Shown: positions 45,785 to 54,232, counted from the stretch's first letter. The stretch: 59,244 nt of DNA from Brasilonema angustatum HA4187-MV1 (GCA_019359695.1 JAHHGV010000050.1:1-59244), one strand, 5' to 3'. Notes: generated by a model not told the origin, from the sequence alone. Program-made: numbers and translations.

Positions 45785-46165
45785 CTAAGCACTGAGTTGA
45801 GTCATTTCAACGGGCATGGGTTGGATGGAAATGATGGGAATAGTTTCCACCAAAGAAACCGTATAAGCGGAAAGGTGTAAAAAATCGGACACAGGGTCAG
45901 ACAACAAAATCTTAAAGATCATCTCTCTAAGGTCGTTCGATATCTGGGATAAACCAGTCAGGGGGAAGCTGCGGCTTCCCATCTCTGTTTTTTGCGCCAA
46001 CACCGAATACTCAAAAAAAACGATACTTACCGCCTGACGCTGTTGTTGATTAATTCGTAACAAGATATGGTCGGTCAGTTCTATCCCCGTTGCTTTTGAT
46101 CCTGGTTCAAAGCAAACAGTCAGCGTATCGCTTGCTTCATCATATTTAACACTTGGCTTGCTCAT
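45785..46165 (-). CDS. DUF2283 domain protein, probable antitoxin partner
   Basis: This 126-aa protein has a DUF2283 start (VKYDEASDTLTVCFEPGSKATGIELTDHI), then a longer tail that ends IISIQPMPVEM. DUF2283 proteins are small, often second genes of two-gene toxin-antitoxin-like modules. Its start is 4 bp downstream of the stop of the frameshifted nuclease-like gene (46170-46503), in the same direction. The frame is open throughout. Confidence 0.75.
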   Translation of the reverse strand: MSKPSVKYDEASDTLTVCFEPGSKATGIELTDHILLRINQQQRQAVSIVFFEYSVLAQKTEMGSRSFPLTGLSQISNDLREMIFKILLSDPVSDFLHLSAYTVSLVETIPIISIQPMPVEMTQLSA

Positions 46166-46169
46166 ATAC

Positions 46170-46503
46170 TTAACCCATCACCTTTTGATATGCCGTGACT
46201 ACGTAGTTATTTGGTATAGGTTGACCCAATTCCCCTTCTTTAAAGCGACACAGAACAATAGCGACTATGTGGGTATTGTCAAAGGGTAAATCATCAAATG
46301 CCTTAGTAGTAACGATATTTTTGCGGATTCAATGGGTCTTGAGTCCGACGACCAGAACGAATGGTTTGTTTTAGTTCATCCTCACATTCTTCCATCTCTG
46401 GATGGTTTTCTGGATCAATAACGTGTTCCCATCGCTCCTCAGTTATATAAATATTGTTACTGTAGCGGTCGTACACACTCCAACGTTTATCATCAATGTT
46501 CAT
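46170..46503 (-). pseudogene. BECR-fold nuclease-like toxin gene with one extra base
   Basis: The frame starts at ATG 46503 (MNIDDKRWSVYDRYSNNIYI) and meets TAA at 46303-46305 after PQKYRYY. Removing one T at about 46305 restores KAFDDLPFDNTHIVAIVLCR and then GELGQPIPNNYVVTAYQKVM, ending with TAA at 46170-46172, for about 110 aa in all. The pattern ITEERWEHV, YYK and VVTAYQ resembles the barnase/EndoU/ColicinE5/RelE-like nuclease fold. Upstream-most position before the DUF2283 gene fits a toxin. Family naming is from pattern only. Confidence 0.72.
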
Positions 46504-46621
46504 GATATGGCTTGTGTCATTATCAAGCGTTTACGACGATATTTTTAGTTTAGAGCAAACGGGCATTTAGCCAAGAACCGTAGGAAAATCATTAAGGGAT
46601 ATAGGCGAATACATCTAGCAA

Positions 46622-47125
46622 GTTTCCAACTAATCCGATTTAACCCAATCGGTAGGGGATGCTGGATTTTCTGATGGTACGTTTGATGCTGGCGTTTCCA
46701 ACTAATCCGATTTAACCCAATCGGTAGGGTTTTATTTACTGCAAAAGTTGCAGGTACAATGAAAATGTTTCCAACTATAGCGCTTCTCAGTTGCGTACAA
46801 TACACAGCTGTAGAGACGTAGCATGCTACGTCTCTACATTATTCGTGGTGGTGTATGTGATTCAAATGAGAACCGCTATAATCCGATTTAACCCAATCGG
46901 TAGGGGATATAAATACTACCCATGGACGTGGGACTACAGAGTTTCCAACTAATCCGATTTAACCCAATCGGTAGGGAATTTGTCGTCTTAGGTGCATTAC
47001 TACCCTCTCTAGTTTCCAACTAATCCGATTTAACCCAATCGGTAGGGTCGTTTTATTCTAGCCCCCTAGGGTATAGACTCGAGGCACTTGTTTCCAACTA
47101 ATCCGATTTAACCCAATCGGTAGGG
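46622..47125 (-). CRISPR. CRISPR array, six 36-bp repeats, five spacers, one repeat interrupted
   Basis: Repeats start at 46622, 46694, 46767 (interrupted), 46941, 47012 and 47090. Each is 36 bp, beginning GTTTCCAACT and ending CAATCGGTAGGG, with an internal CCGATT..AATCGG stem. Repeats appear identical apart from the insertion in repeat 3. Spacers are 36, 37, 35, 35 and 42 bp. On the minus strand the repeat ends TTGGAAAC, matching the 3' end of cyanobacterial repeats and the 8-nt crRNA handle, so transcription is probably leftward with the leader at right. No cas genes are in the window. The subtype cannot be fixed. Confidence 0.95.
46778..46878. mobile_element. 101-bp MITE inserted in CRISPR repeat 3
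   Basis: The element runs from TAGCG (46778) to CGCTA (46878) with inverted ends TAGCG(C/G)TTCTCA(G/T)TTG and is flanked by TA duplicated at 46776-46777 and 46879-46880, the signature of IS630/Tc1-mariner-type transposition. It splits the CRISPR repeat after its eleventh base; removing it and one TA regenerates the repeat exactly. The middle (46809-46838) is a 30-bp perfect palindrome. Confidence 0.93.
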
Positions 47126-47390
47126 AGTTCGTCTAGCAGCCCTTACCCAGTAAGAGTTTCAGCCGCCAAATCGACACCACTCTCAAAACCATTATATATG
47201 TTGTGCAAAATTGAGCAACACACATACCTCAAACCCTTACCCTACAAGCAATCGACACCACTCAACGAAAAATATAGGGTTTCAGCGATTTGGCGAGTGG
47301 TGTCGATGCACCACCTAAAAATCACCCCTAATCTTCCCCAAACCTAGATTACGCAATACTTTTAGGTGTTGAGTGAGTGTAGAGACATAG
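47126..47390. other. Putative CRISPR leader with duplicated and inverted blocks
   Basis: The block CGACACCACTC occurs at about 47171 and 47251, each after a CCCTTACCC segment, and its reverse complement GAGTGGTGTCG at about 47297. This repeat pattern directly next to repeat 6 is unlike the left flank. It fits the leader side if the array is read leftward, but could also be an eroded element. Confidence 0.45.
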
Positions 47391-47595
47391 CCCTATGGCT
47401 GACGCCACGGCTGCGCCTAACGGGTTCGTCAGTCGCTACAACGGGGGGGAACCCCCCTTCGGGTTCACCAGTCACCTACGGCGGTAAACCCGCCTGCAGC
47501 GCTGGATTCACCGCAACGCGCTGACTCACATGCTACATCTCTACATCTCTACATTGTTGGTGATAGTGTATGTGATTCAAATGAGAACCACTCTA
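47378..47595. mobile_element. Second, disrupted MITE copy containing a GC-rich repeat
   Basis: The right arm 47529-47595 (CATGCTACATCTCTACA and GTGATTCAAATGAGAACC) closely matches the right half of the MITE at 46778-46878. The left core TGTAGAGACATAG at 47378-47390 matches the other half of its palindrome. Between them, 47391-47528 is a GC-rich dispersed repeat (GACGCCACGGCTGCGCC), inserted into the palindrome centre. The far-left end is not clear. Confidence 0.65.
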
Positions 47596-47606
47596 TTCAC
47601 ATCAAC

Positions 47607-49517
47607 TTACAAAACCGTTCCAATCTCCTTTAAATAAACCCGTGTAAAAGGTTCATCTACACCAAGAGTATACTCTTCTATCAAACCCTTGCGCCTAATA
47701 GAAATGTTGTCTCCATTTTTGATCACAACAGTTGAATCATCAAAAACATCCCGCGTTAACGTCATCTCAGTTTCTGTAGGATTGTTTAAAACTACCATGT
47801 TACTTCCGTAGTAAAACATTCCTTCATTTTCCAAAACGTCTTCTTTGTATTCAGCAATCAGCATATCAAGCTTGGGATTACGCAACAAAGAAAGGATATT
47901 GGTGTTGTAATCTGGACTCAAAATTTTTGCCGAACGATTTATGAAAACACCATCACGACAAACAGCGCCTATTGTCCAATCTGGGTGTTGTAAAAGAATA
48001 TGGTCAATTGTTTCTTGAATTTGCTGAACCGAGATATTGTTGAACGTGACTATTGGTATTCTGGCATCTGTACCCACTTGATAAAAGGTTTCCAGAATGT
48101 GTGAGGGTACATCAACGCTTTCACCGATAGAAGGCTTGAGATGCATCAAAATTCCTGGCGCAGCGTTGATTTCTAAGATAGAAAAGTCGTTAGACTTCCA
48201 AGATTCGCTAAGATTTGGTGCAATAACATCAATCCCCAGGCAAACAAGGCGGAAGTGTTGGGCAATATCTTGTGCCAAAATGATATTGTCAGGATGAACA
48301 GTGCGGGTTGCATCAATGCTCACACCTCCAGCCGAGAGGTTAGCAACTTTGCGAAGAGAAACGTTGCGATCTTTCTCAACGACGCTGTCCAATGACAAGC
48401 CCTGTTGTTCAAGATACTGTTCCATCGCTTCATCCGACTGAATTTTCGTCATCGGCGAGGTGGGTGTATCCAAACGCCCAGGTTTTCGGTTTTCGTCTCG
48501 GATTAACTGTTGAATGGTTGATTTTCCATCACCCACAACCCATGCCGGACGACGTTCAATAGCAGCAACAAATCTGCCATTCACACACAACACGCGGAAG
48601 TCTGACCCCACAATGCTTTTTTCAACAATAACTCGGGTTGGCTCGTTTTCTGGAATTGCCTCAAGCGCCCTTCTAAAAGCAGATTTGAGTTCATACTCGT
48701 CTCGTACTTCGGCGGTGACTCCAATTCCTTTGTGACCAGCCACAGGTTTGACTGCTACTGGGTAGTTAATGTCTCTAGCTACTGCAAGAGCCTGCTTTTC
48801 TGAATTCACAATATCACCTTTCGGCACTGGAAAACCCAAGGTTTTTAGAAACGCTTTGCAGTCATCTTTGCGCGTGGTGAAGTCGGAATCTAGATGGCTA
48901 TCGCTATCAAATGTCGTTGCTATTCCCCGAACCTGTTTTTTGCCGTATCCGTACTGTGTCAGTCCTTCATCCCATAGATAAAAAGCGGGAATACCTTTTG
49001 TGTCAGCTGTACGCAGTAAAGCGTAAACTGTAGGACCACCGTAGACTGATTGCCGGAACTTACTTTGAAGTGTTAAAAGTTGCTCTTCAAAATTAATGTC
49101 TTTGTGCTGAGTTATGGCTTCAAACCAATCCCATACAAAGTAAAGTACACCTCTAGTAGTACGCTCGTGAAGCGATTGTATGCTAATTGTCGCATAACTT
49201 TCATATGACTTGATACCCCAATGGTCGAGGTGTAAGCCCATATCTAGCTTTCCGACTTCTGACACGGTGCGGGCAAACAGATGAGCATAGGAATCAAATG
49301 TTTGGTCGCGCAGGTTTGGGTAGCGATCGCTAATAATTGAGACGTAATCCTCAATCGGCAGAGGTTTTGTGAACTCAGTTACAGCAAAATCAAAGACCAA
49401 CGCGCCTGCGTCCAAGTAAGGATTTGGTCCTATGTAATGCTTGAACTTGAAGATGTCGAATGCATCAGTTTTTCTGGCATTGATGCGAACTGTATTGGTG
49501 ATTTTGTCTTGAACCAT
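47607..49517 (-). CDS. cphA2: Cyanophycin synthetase 2 (short form)
   Basis: This 636-aa protein has the cyanophycin synthetase N-terminal domain (about 1-170) and an ATP-grasp domain (about 215-470; FPVPKGDIVNSEKQALAVAR, KPVAGHKGIGVT, VIVEKSIVGSDFRV, EINAAPG). The C-terminal Mur-ligase-like part is cut to about 160 residues without its P-loop, versus about 870-900 aa for full CphA1. This is the layout reported for CphA2 of nitrogen-fixing cyanobacteria, which polymerises beta-Asp-Arg dipeptides rather than single amino acids. Cyanophycinase lies 1.5 kb away on the other strand. Confidence 0.88.
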   Translation of the reverse strand: MVQDKITNTVRINARKTDAFDIFKFKHYIGPNPYLDAGALVFDFAVTEFTKPLPIEDYVSIISDRYPNLRDQTFDSYAHLFARTVSEVGKLDMGLHLDHWGIKSYESYATISIQSLHERTTRGVLYFVWDWFEAITQHKDINFEEQLLTLQSKFRQSVYGGPTVYALLRTADTKGIPAFYLWDEGLTQYGYGKKQVRGIATTFDSDSHLDSDFTTRKDDCKAFLKTLGFPVPKGDIVNSEKQALAVARDINYPVAVKPVAGHKGIGVTAEVRDEYELKSAFRRALEAIPENEPTRVIVEKSIVGSDFRVLCVNGRFVAAIERRPAWVVGDGKSTIQQLIRDENRKPGRLDTPTSPMTKIQSDEAMEQYLEQQGLSLDSVVEKDRNVSLRKVANLSAGGVSIDATRTVHPDNIILAQDIAQHFRLVCLGIDVIAPNLSESWKSNDFSILEINAAPGILMHLKPSIGESVDVPSHILETFYQVGTDARIPIVTFNNISVQQIQETIDHILLQHPDWTIGAVCRDGVFINRSAKILSPDYNTNILSLLRNPKLDMLIAEYKEDVLENEGMFYYGSNMVVLNNPTETEMTLTRDVFDDSTVVIKNGDNISIRRKGLIEEYTLGVDEPFTRVYLKEIGTVL

Positions 49518-49902
49518 AAGACTATTACCTCTGACTAAACACCCTGAAATCTGAACAAATACTAGCGTTTCCTCAGACGTCTTTACTGTCTATGAGTTTA
49601 ATACCCTTTTGTAAGCGAAGGTCAATGCCTACGCTACATCTGTGCTTTATAGTGAACACTGGCATTAATAGCTACTTTTATATAATATTATTGTACTCAG
49701 TATCACCAAGAACATTCAGCTATCTAAAGATATAGTTAAGCTGTTATACTAAGTGAATAGTCAATAGTCAAAATAACAGATGCATCAACATTTAACCATT
49801 GCTATTGACTAGTACCTAAATATATAACCTTTGAAGGGTGCAATTAAACACTAGTTAATTTATAAATAGTAAGCACTAAGAAGCGCTAAGGAGACGGCAA
49901 GT
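49518..49902. other. Intergenic region between divergent cphA2 and a small gene
   Basis: 385 bp, AT-rich, with both promoters. No clear NtcA box or repeat was found. Confidence 0.4.
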
Positions 49903-50133
49903 ATGACTAACGCAAAAGCTGTTCTCAGAAAAGAGGTTCAGCATCTTGCTGAGGAAGCTTTCCAACACAAACTCATTTCTGGATATGGAGATGGTCCAGA
50001 CGGTAATGAGTATCAAATTGTATATCAAGGTAAACCCAGGCATTTCGCTTTAGAAGAGGCACGTTCTTTTTTATGCGAGTTACTGTTTGAAACACAACAG
50101 GGTGACCAACATTCTGAAGAATTGAGTATTTGA
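49903..50133 (+). CDS. Small conserved hypothetical protein
   Basis: This 76-aa protein (VLRKEVQHLAEEAFQHKLIS, then GPDGNEYQIVYQGKPRHFAL) has a helix-strand-helix pattern and no signal. A GGAGACGG site precedes the ATG by about 6 bases, supporting a real start. I recognise no family. A terminator follows at 50191-50220. It sits between cphA2 and cphB, but a link to cyanophycin is only positional. Confidence 0.6.
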   Translation: MTNAKAVLRKEVQHLAEEAFQHKLISGYGDGPDGNEYQIVYQGKPRHFALEEARSFLCELLFETQQGDQHSEELSI

Positions 50134-50190
50134 GATTTAACTAGAACACCACAACTCACCATGAATAGTATACGGCACTCAGTCAGATAG

Positions 50191-50220
50191 ACCTCCGGAA
50201 CATTATTGAAATCGGGAGGT
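50191..50220 (+). terminator. Terminator after the 49903-50133 gene
   Basis: ACCTCC (50191-50196) pairs with GGAGGT (50215-50220) and is followed by GTTTTGATTTTT. Confidence 0.6.
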
Positions 50221-50439
50221 GTTTTGATTTTTACAACCATCCTGATTTTACAAGGAGGCACGCTCAAAATCTGAGGGGCTGGCACCCGTATCCAACACAG
50301 CGAGTTATGGAATTGTCCAAAGTATTCTTGGTGTTCTCACTATAAAGATATGTGGATTCCACAGACTTGTTTTGTCACGTAAAGCGCAGTTATGCTACCT
50401 GTGCTATATTTCTATGGGCTATATATTACTGTCAGTGCT

Positions 50440-50592
50440 ATGGGAAAACCAACAAATTTTGTTACATTCCGAGTGAATGATCTAGAGAAAGAAATCTTAC
50501 GTAATTACTGCGAAAAACTAGGCAGAACGCAAACTGATGTACTGAGAGAACTTATACGTAACTTGCAAAAAGAAAACATTACGTTAGGTTAA
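50440..50592 (+). CDS. Ribbon-helix-helix (CopG-type) DNA-binding protein
   Basis: This 50-aa protein starts at ATG 50440; the longer frame from 50392 adds an unlikely hydrophobic leader. The layout is one strand (NFVTFRVND) and two helices (EKEILRNYCEKLG and QTDVLRELIRNLQKE), the ribbon-helix-helix fold of CopG/Arc regulators and many antitoxins. No toxin gene follows. It may regulate a neighbour (cphB is 400 bp downstream) or be a solitary antitoxin. Confidence 0.7.
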   Translation: MGKPTNFVTFRVNDLEKEILRNYCEKLGRTQTDVLRELIRNLQKENITLG

Positions 50593-50993
50593 GTCAACCT
50601 AAAATAGTTTATCTTATCCCACGGCTTTTGCTGTTCGCGTAGCTCGGCGCTAGCCATAAATCAGTGATCTTGGTATTTTCAATGGTCGTGGGATGAGTTA
50701 AAAAAGTTGCCTTTCAAATTTATACAAAAGCTAATACAAGCCTCTTACGGGTCAAAAGTCATAACAGTTAAATGTTTCTGACTTTTGACCTTATTTATTT
50801 AGTTGAACTTGAATGAAATAAAGAGTCACTATTTTTACTCTAGTTCTACTTTTTTTACAGAGAAATATGTGGTTGTTTACTTTGCATATTATAGTCTGCA
50901 TTAATTTTTTGTATCTTTCTCTACCAAATGGTAGTTTTTAACACTAAAATCATCATGTTTTATAGAAATAGACCACTTGTATCAGGAGGCTCT
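50593..50993. other. Intergenic region upstream of cphB
   Basis: About 400 bp. It contains a GC-rich dispersed repeat (GTTCGCGTAGCTCGGCGC, about 50633) and AT-rich promoter DNA. A frame from 50928 in phase with cphB lacks a good ribosome binding site. Confidence 0.4.
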
Positions 50994-51836
50994 ATGGTAG
51001 CTAGTGAGATTAAGCGACAACTAGTCATTATTGGGGGGGCGGAAGATAAGGAGGGAGATTGCCAAATTCTTCGGGAGTTTGTTCGCTACGCTGGGGGTAC
51101 AAAAGCCAGAATTGTGATCATGACAGCCGCGACAGAACTGCCAAGAGAAGTCGGAGAGAATTATATTAGAGTGTTTGAACGCTTAGGTGCTGAGGATGTT
51201 CGTATACTTGACACTGAAACCCGTGAAGATGGGTCTTCATCTACAGGGTTAGCAGCGATAAATAAAGCTACAGGTATATTTTTTACTGGAGGAGACCAAG
51301 CCCGTATCACAAGTATTCTTAAGGATACCGAAATAGATGCAGCTATTCATCAGCGCTTCTCTGAAGGTATAGTTGTAGGAGGTACAAGCGCAGGAGCCGC
51401 TGTCATGCCAGATGTGATGATTGTCGAAGGCGACTCCGAGACAAACCCTCGAATGGAAATTGTAGACTTAGGTCCTGGTTTAGCTTTTCTCCCAGGAGTA
51501 GTGATAGACCAACATTTCTCACAACGCGGACGCTTGGGACGCTTGGTTGCAGCTTTAGCACAGCAGCCTGCTGTTTTGGGATTTGGTATTGATGAGAACA
51601 CTGCTATGGTAGTCACCGATAACCAGTTTGAAGTCGTTGGGCAAGGTTGTGTAACAGTTATCGATGATTCAGAGGTTGTGCACAGCAACGTTGGCGAGAT
51701 TTTGAAAGATGAACCTTTAGCAGTTTGCGGAGCAAAGCTTCATATCCTACCACATGGATACAAATTTGACCTGAAAACCCGTAAGCCTATCCTAGATAGT
51801 CTTACTGTAACGACTGTCCCTGTACCCGCTGCTTAA
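50994..51836 (+). CDS. cphB: Cyanophycinase
   Basis: This 280-aa serine exopeptidase (family S51) degrades cyanophycin to beta-Asp-Arg dipeptides. The start at 50994 follows a perfect AGGAGG by 4 bases. The nucleophile is Ser132 in GGTSAGAAVM, the same number as reported for Synechocystis CphB. FTGGDQARI and VVIDQHFSQRGRLGRL are typical substrate-site motifs. No cphA1 gene is adjacent; cphA2 lies divergent and upstream. Confidence 0.96.
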   Translation: MVASEIKRQLVIIGGAEDKEGDCQILREFVRYAGGTKARIVIMTAATELPREVGENYIRVFERLGAEDVRILDTETREDGSSSTGLAAINKATGIFFTGGDQARITSILKDTEIDAAIHQRFSEGIVVGGTSAGAAVMPDVMIVEGDSETNPRMEIVDLGPGLAFLPGVVIDQHFSQRGRLGRLVAALAQQPAVLGFGIDENTAMVVTDNQFEVVGQGCVTVIDDSEVVHSNVGEILKDEPLAVCGAKLHILPHGYKFDLKTRKPILDSLTVTTVPVPAA

Positions 51837-51872
51837 AAAATACTTATATTTTCACCAAATGCATTGACAAAC

Positions 51873-51908
51873 AAGTGGGAATTAGAGAATGCTAGTTCCC
51901 ACTTTTTT
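51873..51908 (+). terminator. Strong terminator after cphB
   Basis: AAGTGGGAA pairs with TTCCCACTT (9 bp) and is followed by TTTTG, 36 bases after the cphB stop. Confidence 0.85.
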
Positions 51909-52109
51909 GTTACTTTTGATTCCTCTTTCTCCATCGAATGGCAAAAAATATAATGTGTATTCTAACTACCAAAAAATTATTAGGTATCTGAGAGAATAAT
52001 TTATTAAGAAAAATAAATGTGACTCAAGAAAGAAGATTGATTTATCTTGATATGAGAATATATTTGTATATTCTTGATTTGAGTTTCTTATACTGATTAA
52101 GTAGTTTAA

Positions 52110-53777
52110 ATGGCAACTAATCTTGAATTTTATTTATTTGCTCCTCGTAATCAAAAAGCTGCCTTAATTAGTTCCTTTTCTGAGTGGCAAGAAATACCAA
52201 TGGAAAAAGGAAATGACGGCTTTTTCCGTACTCAAGTAGAATTAGAGGATGATATCTATCAGTATAAGTTCCGTATTCAAACGAAGAGTCCACAATTTGA
52301 GCCAGAGCAATGGATAGATGTTATTGATCCTTATGCAACAGAGGTTAATGAAAAACTAAAAGTCGGTGTCGTAAGAATTCAAAATGGAAAAAAGATTGTT
52401 GATACTTATGTTTGGCAACACGACAATATAAAATTACAAAACAATAATGAGTTAGTGATATACGAAATACATGTAGCTGATTTTACTGGAGGCGAAGTTG
52501 ACTCTGATCAGCACGGAAAGTATGTAGATGTTATTAAAAAATTAGATTACCTGCATGAGTTAGGAATTAACGCTATTGAATTAATGCCAGTTAATGAACA
52601 CTTTGGTGATTATAATTGGGGATATAAAGTATGTCACTATTTCGCGACAGAATCTAGCTACGGCACAACAGAAGATTTAAAACGATTTATAGACGAGTGC
52701 CATGCGAGGGGTATTCGCGTTTTGCTTGATGGAATTTTTAACCACACGGATGAAGAATGTCCGTTAATGCTAATTGATAGGAATTATTGGTATTACGAAT
52801 ATATGCATTATCCGGAAGATCCAGGTAATTATTGGGGTCCGGAGTTTAACTATGACAACTACGACGAGAAGTTAGACGTTAAGCCTGCATGGAAGTACGT
52901 TGGTGATATTATACGGTTTTGGGTTCAGGAGTATCACATTGATGGAATTCGCTTTGATGCGGTGCGTCAATTAGCTAACTATGAATTTTTAGATTGGGTG
53001 GGTAAACAAGCTAAAAAAAGTGCGATTCCTAAACAGTTTTATAACGTTGCTGAACATATTCCTGATAGCAGTAAAGTGACGACTCCATCAGGACCGCTAG
53101 ATGCTTGTTGGCATGAAAGTTTTCGCTATTTTGTGATTCCACATATTTGCGGTGAGATGTTTGAACCGGAAAAACTCAAGGAGGTTATAGACCCAAGAAA
53201 ACAGGGTTATGAGGCTAGTATAAACGTAATCAATTACTTAGCGAGTCATGACCGTGAACATCTTTTGAGAGAATTGGGCGATCGCGGTATCTTTGACGAA
53301 GATGCATTTAGACGAGCCAAGTTAGCAGCAGCGCTATTGCTAACAGCAATGGGTGTACCTATGCTGTGGATGGGGGAAGAATTTGGAGAACACAAACGTA
53401 AAAGTGAAACTGTCACTCAGCCTCAAAAAATTACATGGTCTTTATTAGAAAAAGACCAGAATCGGGATTTATTTGAATACTATAAAAAACTGATTGCGTT
53501 ACGCAAAAAAAATTCTGCTTTGCAAAGTGAGAACATTGAATTTTTCCATGAGAGTCTAGACGAAAAAGTACTGGCATATGTTCGTAGTCAAGAAGATTCT
53601 CGCGTTGTTGTAATAGCAAATTTTTCCGATCAAAACAAGAGTGGATATCATATTCCTGACTTCCCCTGTGCAGGGACATGGCATGAGTGGACTGGTAATT
53701 ATAATGTCGAAGCTGGGAAACACGGCATCAGAATTGATATAGAGTCATTCCAAGCCAAAATTCTTGTCCAGCAGTAG
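52110..53777 (+). CDS. GH13 alpha-amylase family enzyme with CBM48 (copy B)
   Basis: This 555-aa paralogue of the 43961-45619 product has the same layout: CBM48-like domain first, then the GH13 barrel. Catalytic motifs are intact (DGIRFDAVRQ, YNVAEHIPD, YLASHDREH), giving nucleophile, acid/base and third carboxylate. Differences cluster in the substrate loops (NHTDEECPLM versus NHSESSAPLT), so the two copies may differ in specificity. It follows cphB on the same strand after a strong terminator, so it has its own promoter. Confidence 0.85.
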   Translation: MATNLEFYLFAPRNQKAALISSFSEWQEIPMEKGNDGFFRTQVELEDDIYQYKFRIQTKSPQFEPEQWIDVIDPYATEVNEKLKVGVVRIQNGKKIVDTYVWQHDNIKLQNNNELVIYEIHVADFTGGEVDSDQHGKYVDVIKKLDYLHELGINAIELMPVNEHFGDYNWGYKVCHYFATESSYGTTEDLKRFIDECHARGIRVLLDGIFNHTDEECPLMLIDRNYWYYEYMHYPEDPGNYWGPEFNYDNYDEKLDVKPAWKYVGDIIRFWVQEYHIDGIRFDAVRQLANYEFLDWVGKQAKKSAIPKQFYNVAEHIPDSSKVTTPSGPLDACWHESFRYFVIPHICGEMFEPEKLKEVIDPRKQGYEASINVINYLASHDREHLLRELGDRGIFDEDAFRRAKLAAALLLTAMGVPMLWMGEEFGEHKRKSETVTQPQKITWSLLEKDQNRDLFEYYKKLIALRKKNSALQSENIEFFHESLDEKVLAYVRSQEDSRVVVIANFSDQNKSGYHIPDFPCAGTWHEWTGNYNVEAGKHGIRIDIESFQAKILVQQ

Positions 53778-53950
53778 GAAAAATCTAAAAATCCTCGTCT
53801 TACTAAACTGCACACTCTCAAATGACTCCATGTCGCTGGATTTCGCCTTTGCGATTTCTCATCACCCAGTCTTTTAGCAAAATAGGCCTGCTCCCGGATG
53901 GCTATGATATTATGGGAAACTGCTGCATACATTTAGAAATTGATTAGATC

Positions 53951-54220
53951 ATGGCTTTAACGCAAGAGCGCAAACAAGAAATACTGACACAGTACCAAGT
54001 TCACGAAACCGATACTGGCTCTGCTGATGTTCAAGTCGCTATGCTAACAGCGCGTATTATCCGTCTTAGCGAACATCTCCAGGCAAACAAGAAAGATCAT
54101 TCTTCGCGTCGAGGATTGTTGAAGCTTATTGGTCAACGTAAGCGTCTATTATCTTATATTCTGGAAGAAAACCGAGAACGTTATCAAGCTTTGATTGGTC
54201 GTCTCGGCATTCGTGGATAG
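53951..54220 (+). CDS. rpsO: 30S ribosomal protein S15
   Basis: This 89-aa protein is canonical S15 ([36 protein letters not shown]). It binds 16S rRNA helices 20-22 early in 30S assembly. Length is normal. The PAM68-family gene follows after 12 bp, a pairing seen often in cyanobacteria, so the two are probably cotranscribed. Confidence 0.97.
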   Translation: MALTQERKQEILTQYQVHETDTGSADVQVAMLTARIIRLSEHLQANKKDHSSRRGLLKLIGQRKRLLSYILEENRERYQALIGRLGIRG

Positions 54221-54232
54221 AGACTAGTACTT

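Noticed and set aside
46545-46805. Frame over CRISPR repeats and the MITE
   Set aside because: Its residues come from repeated CRISPR text (PIGLNRISWK twice), so it is not a gene.
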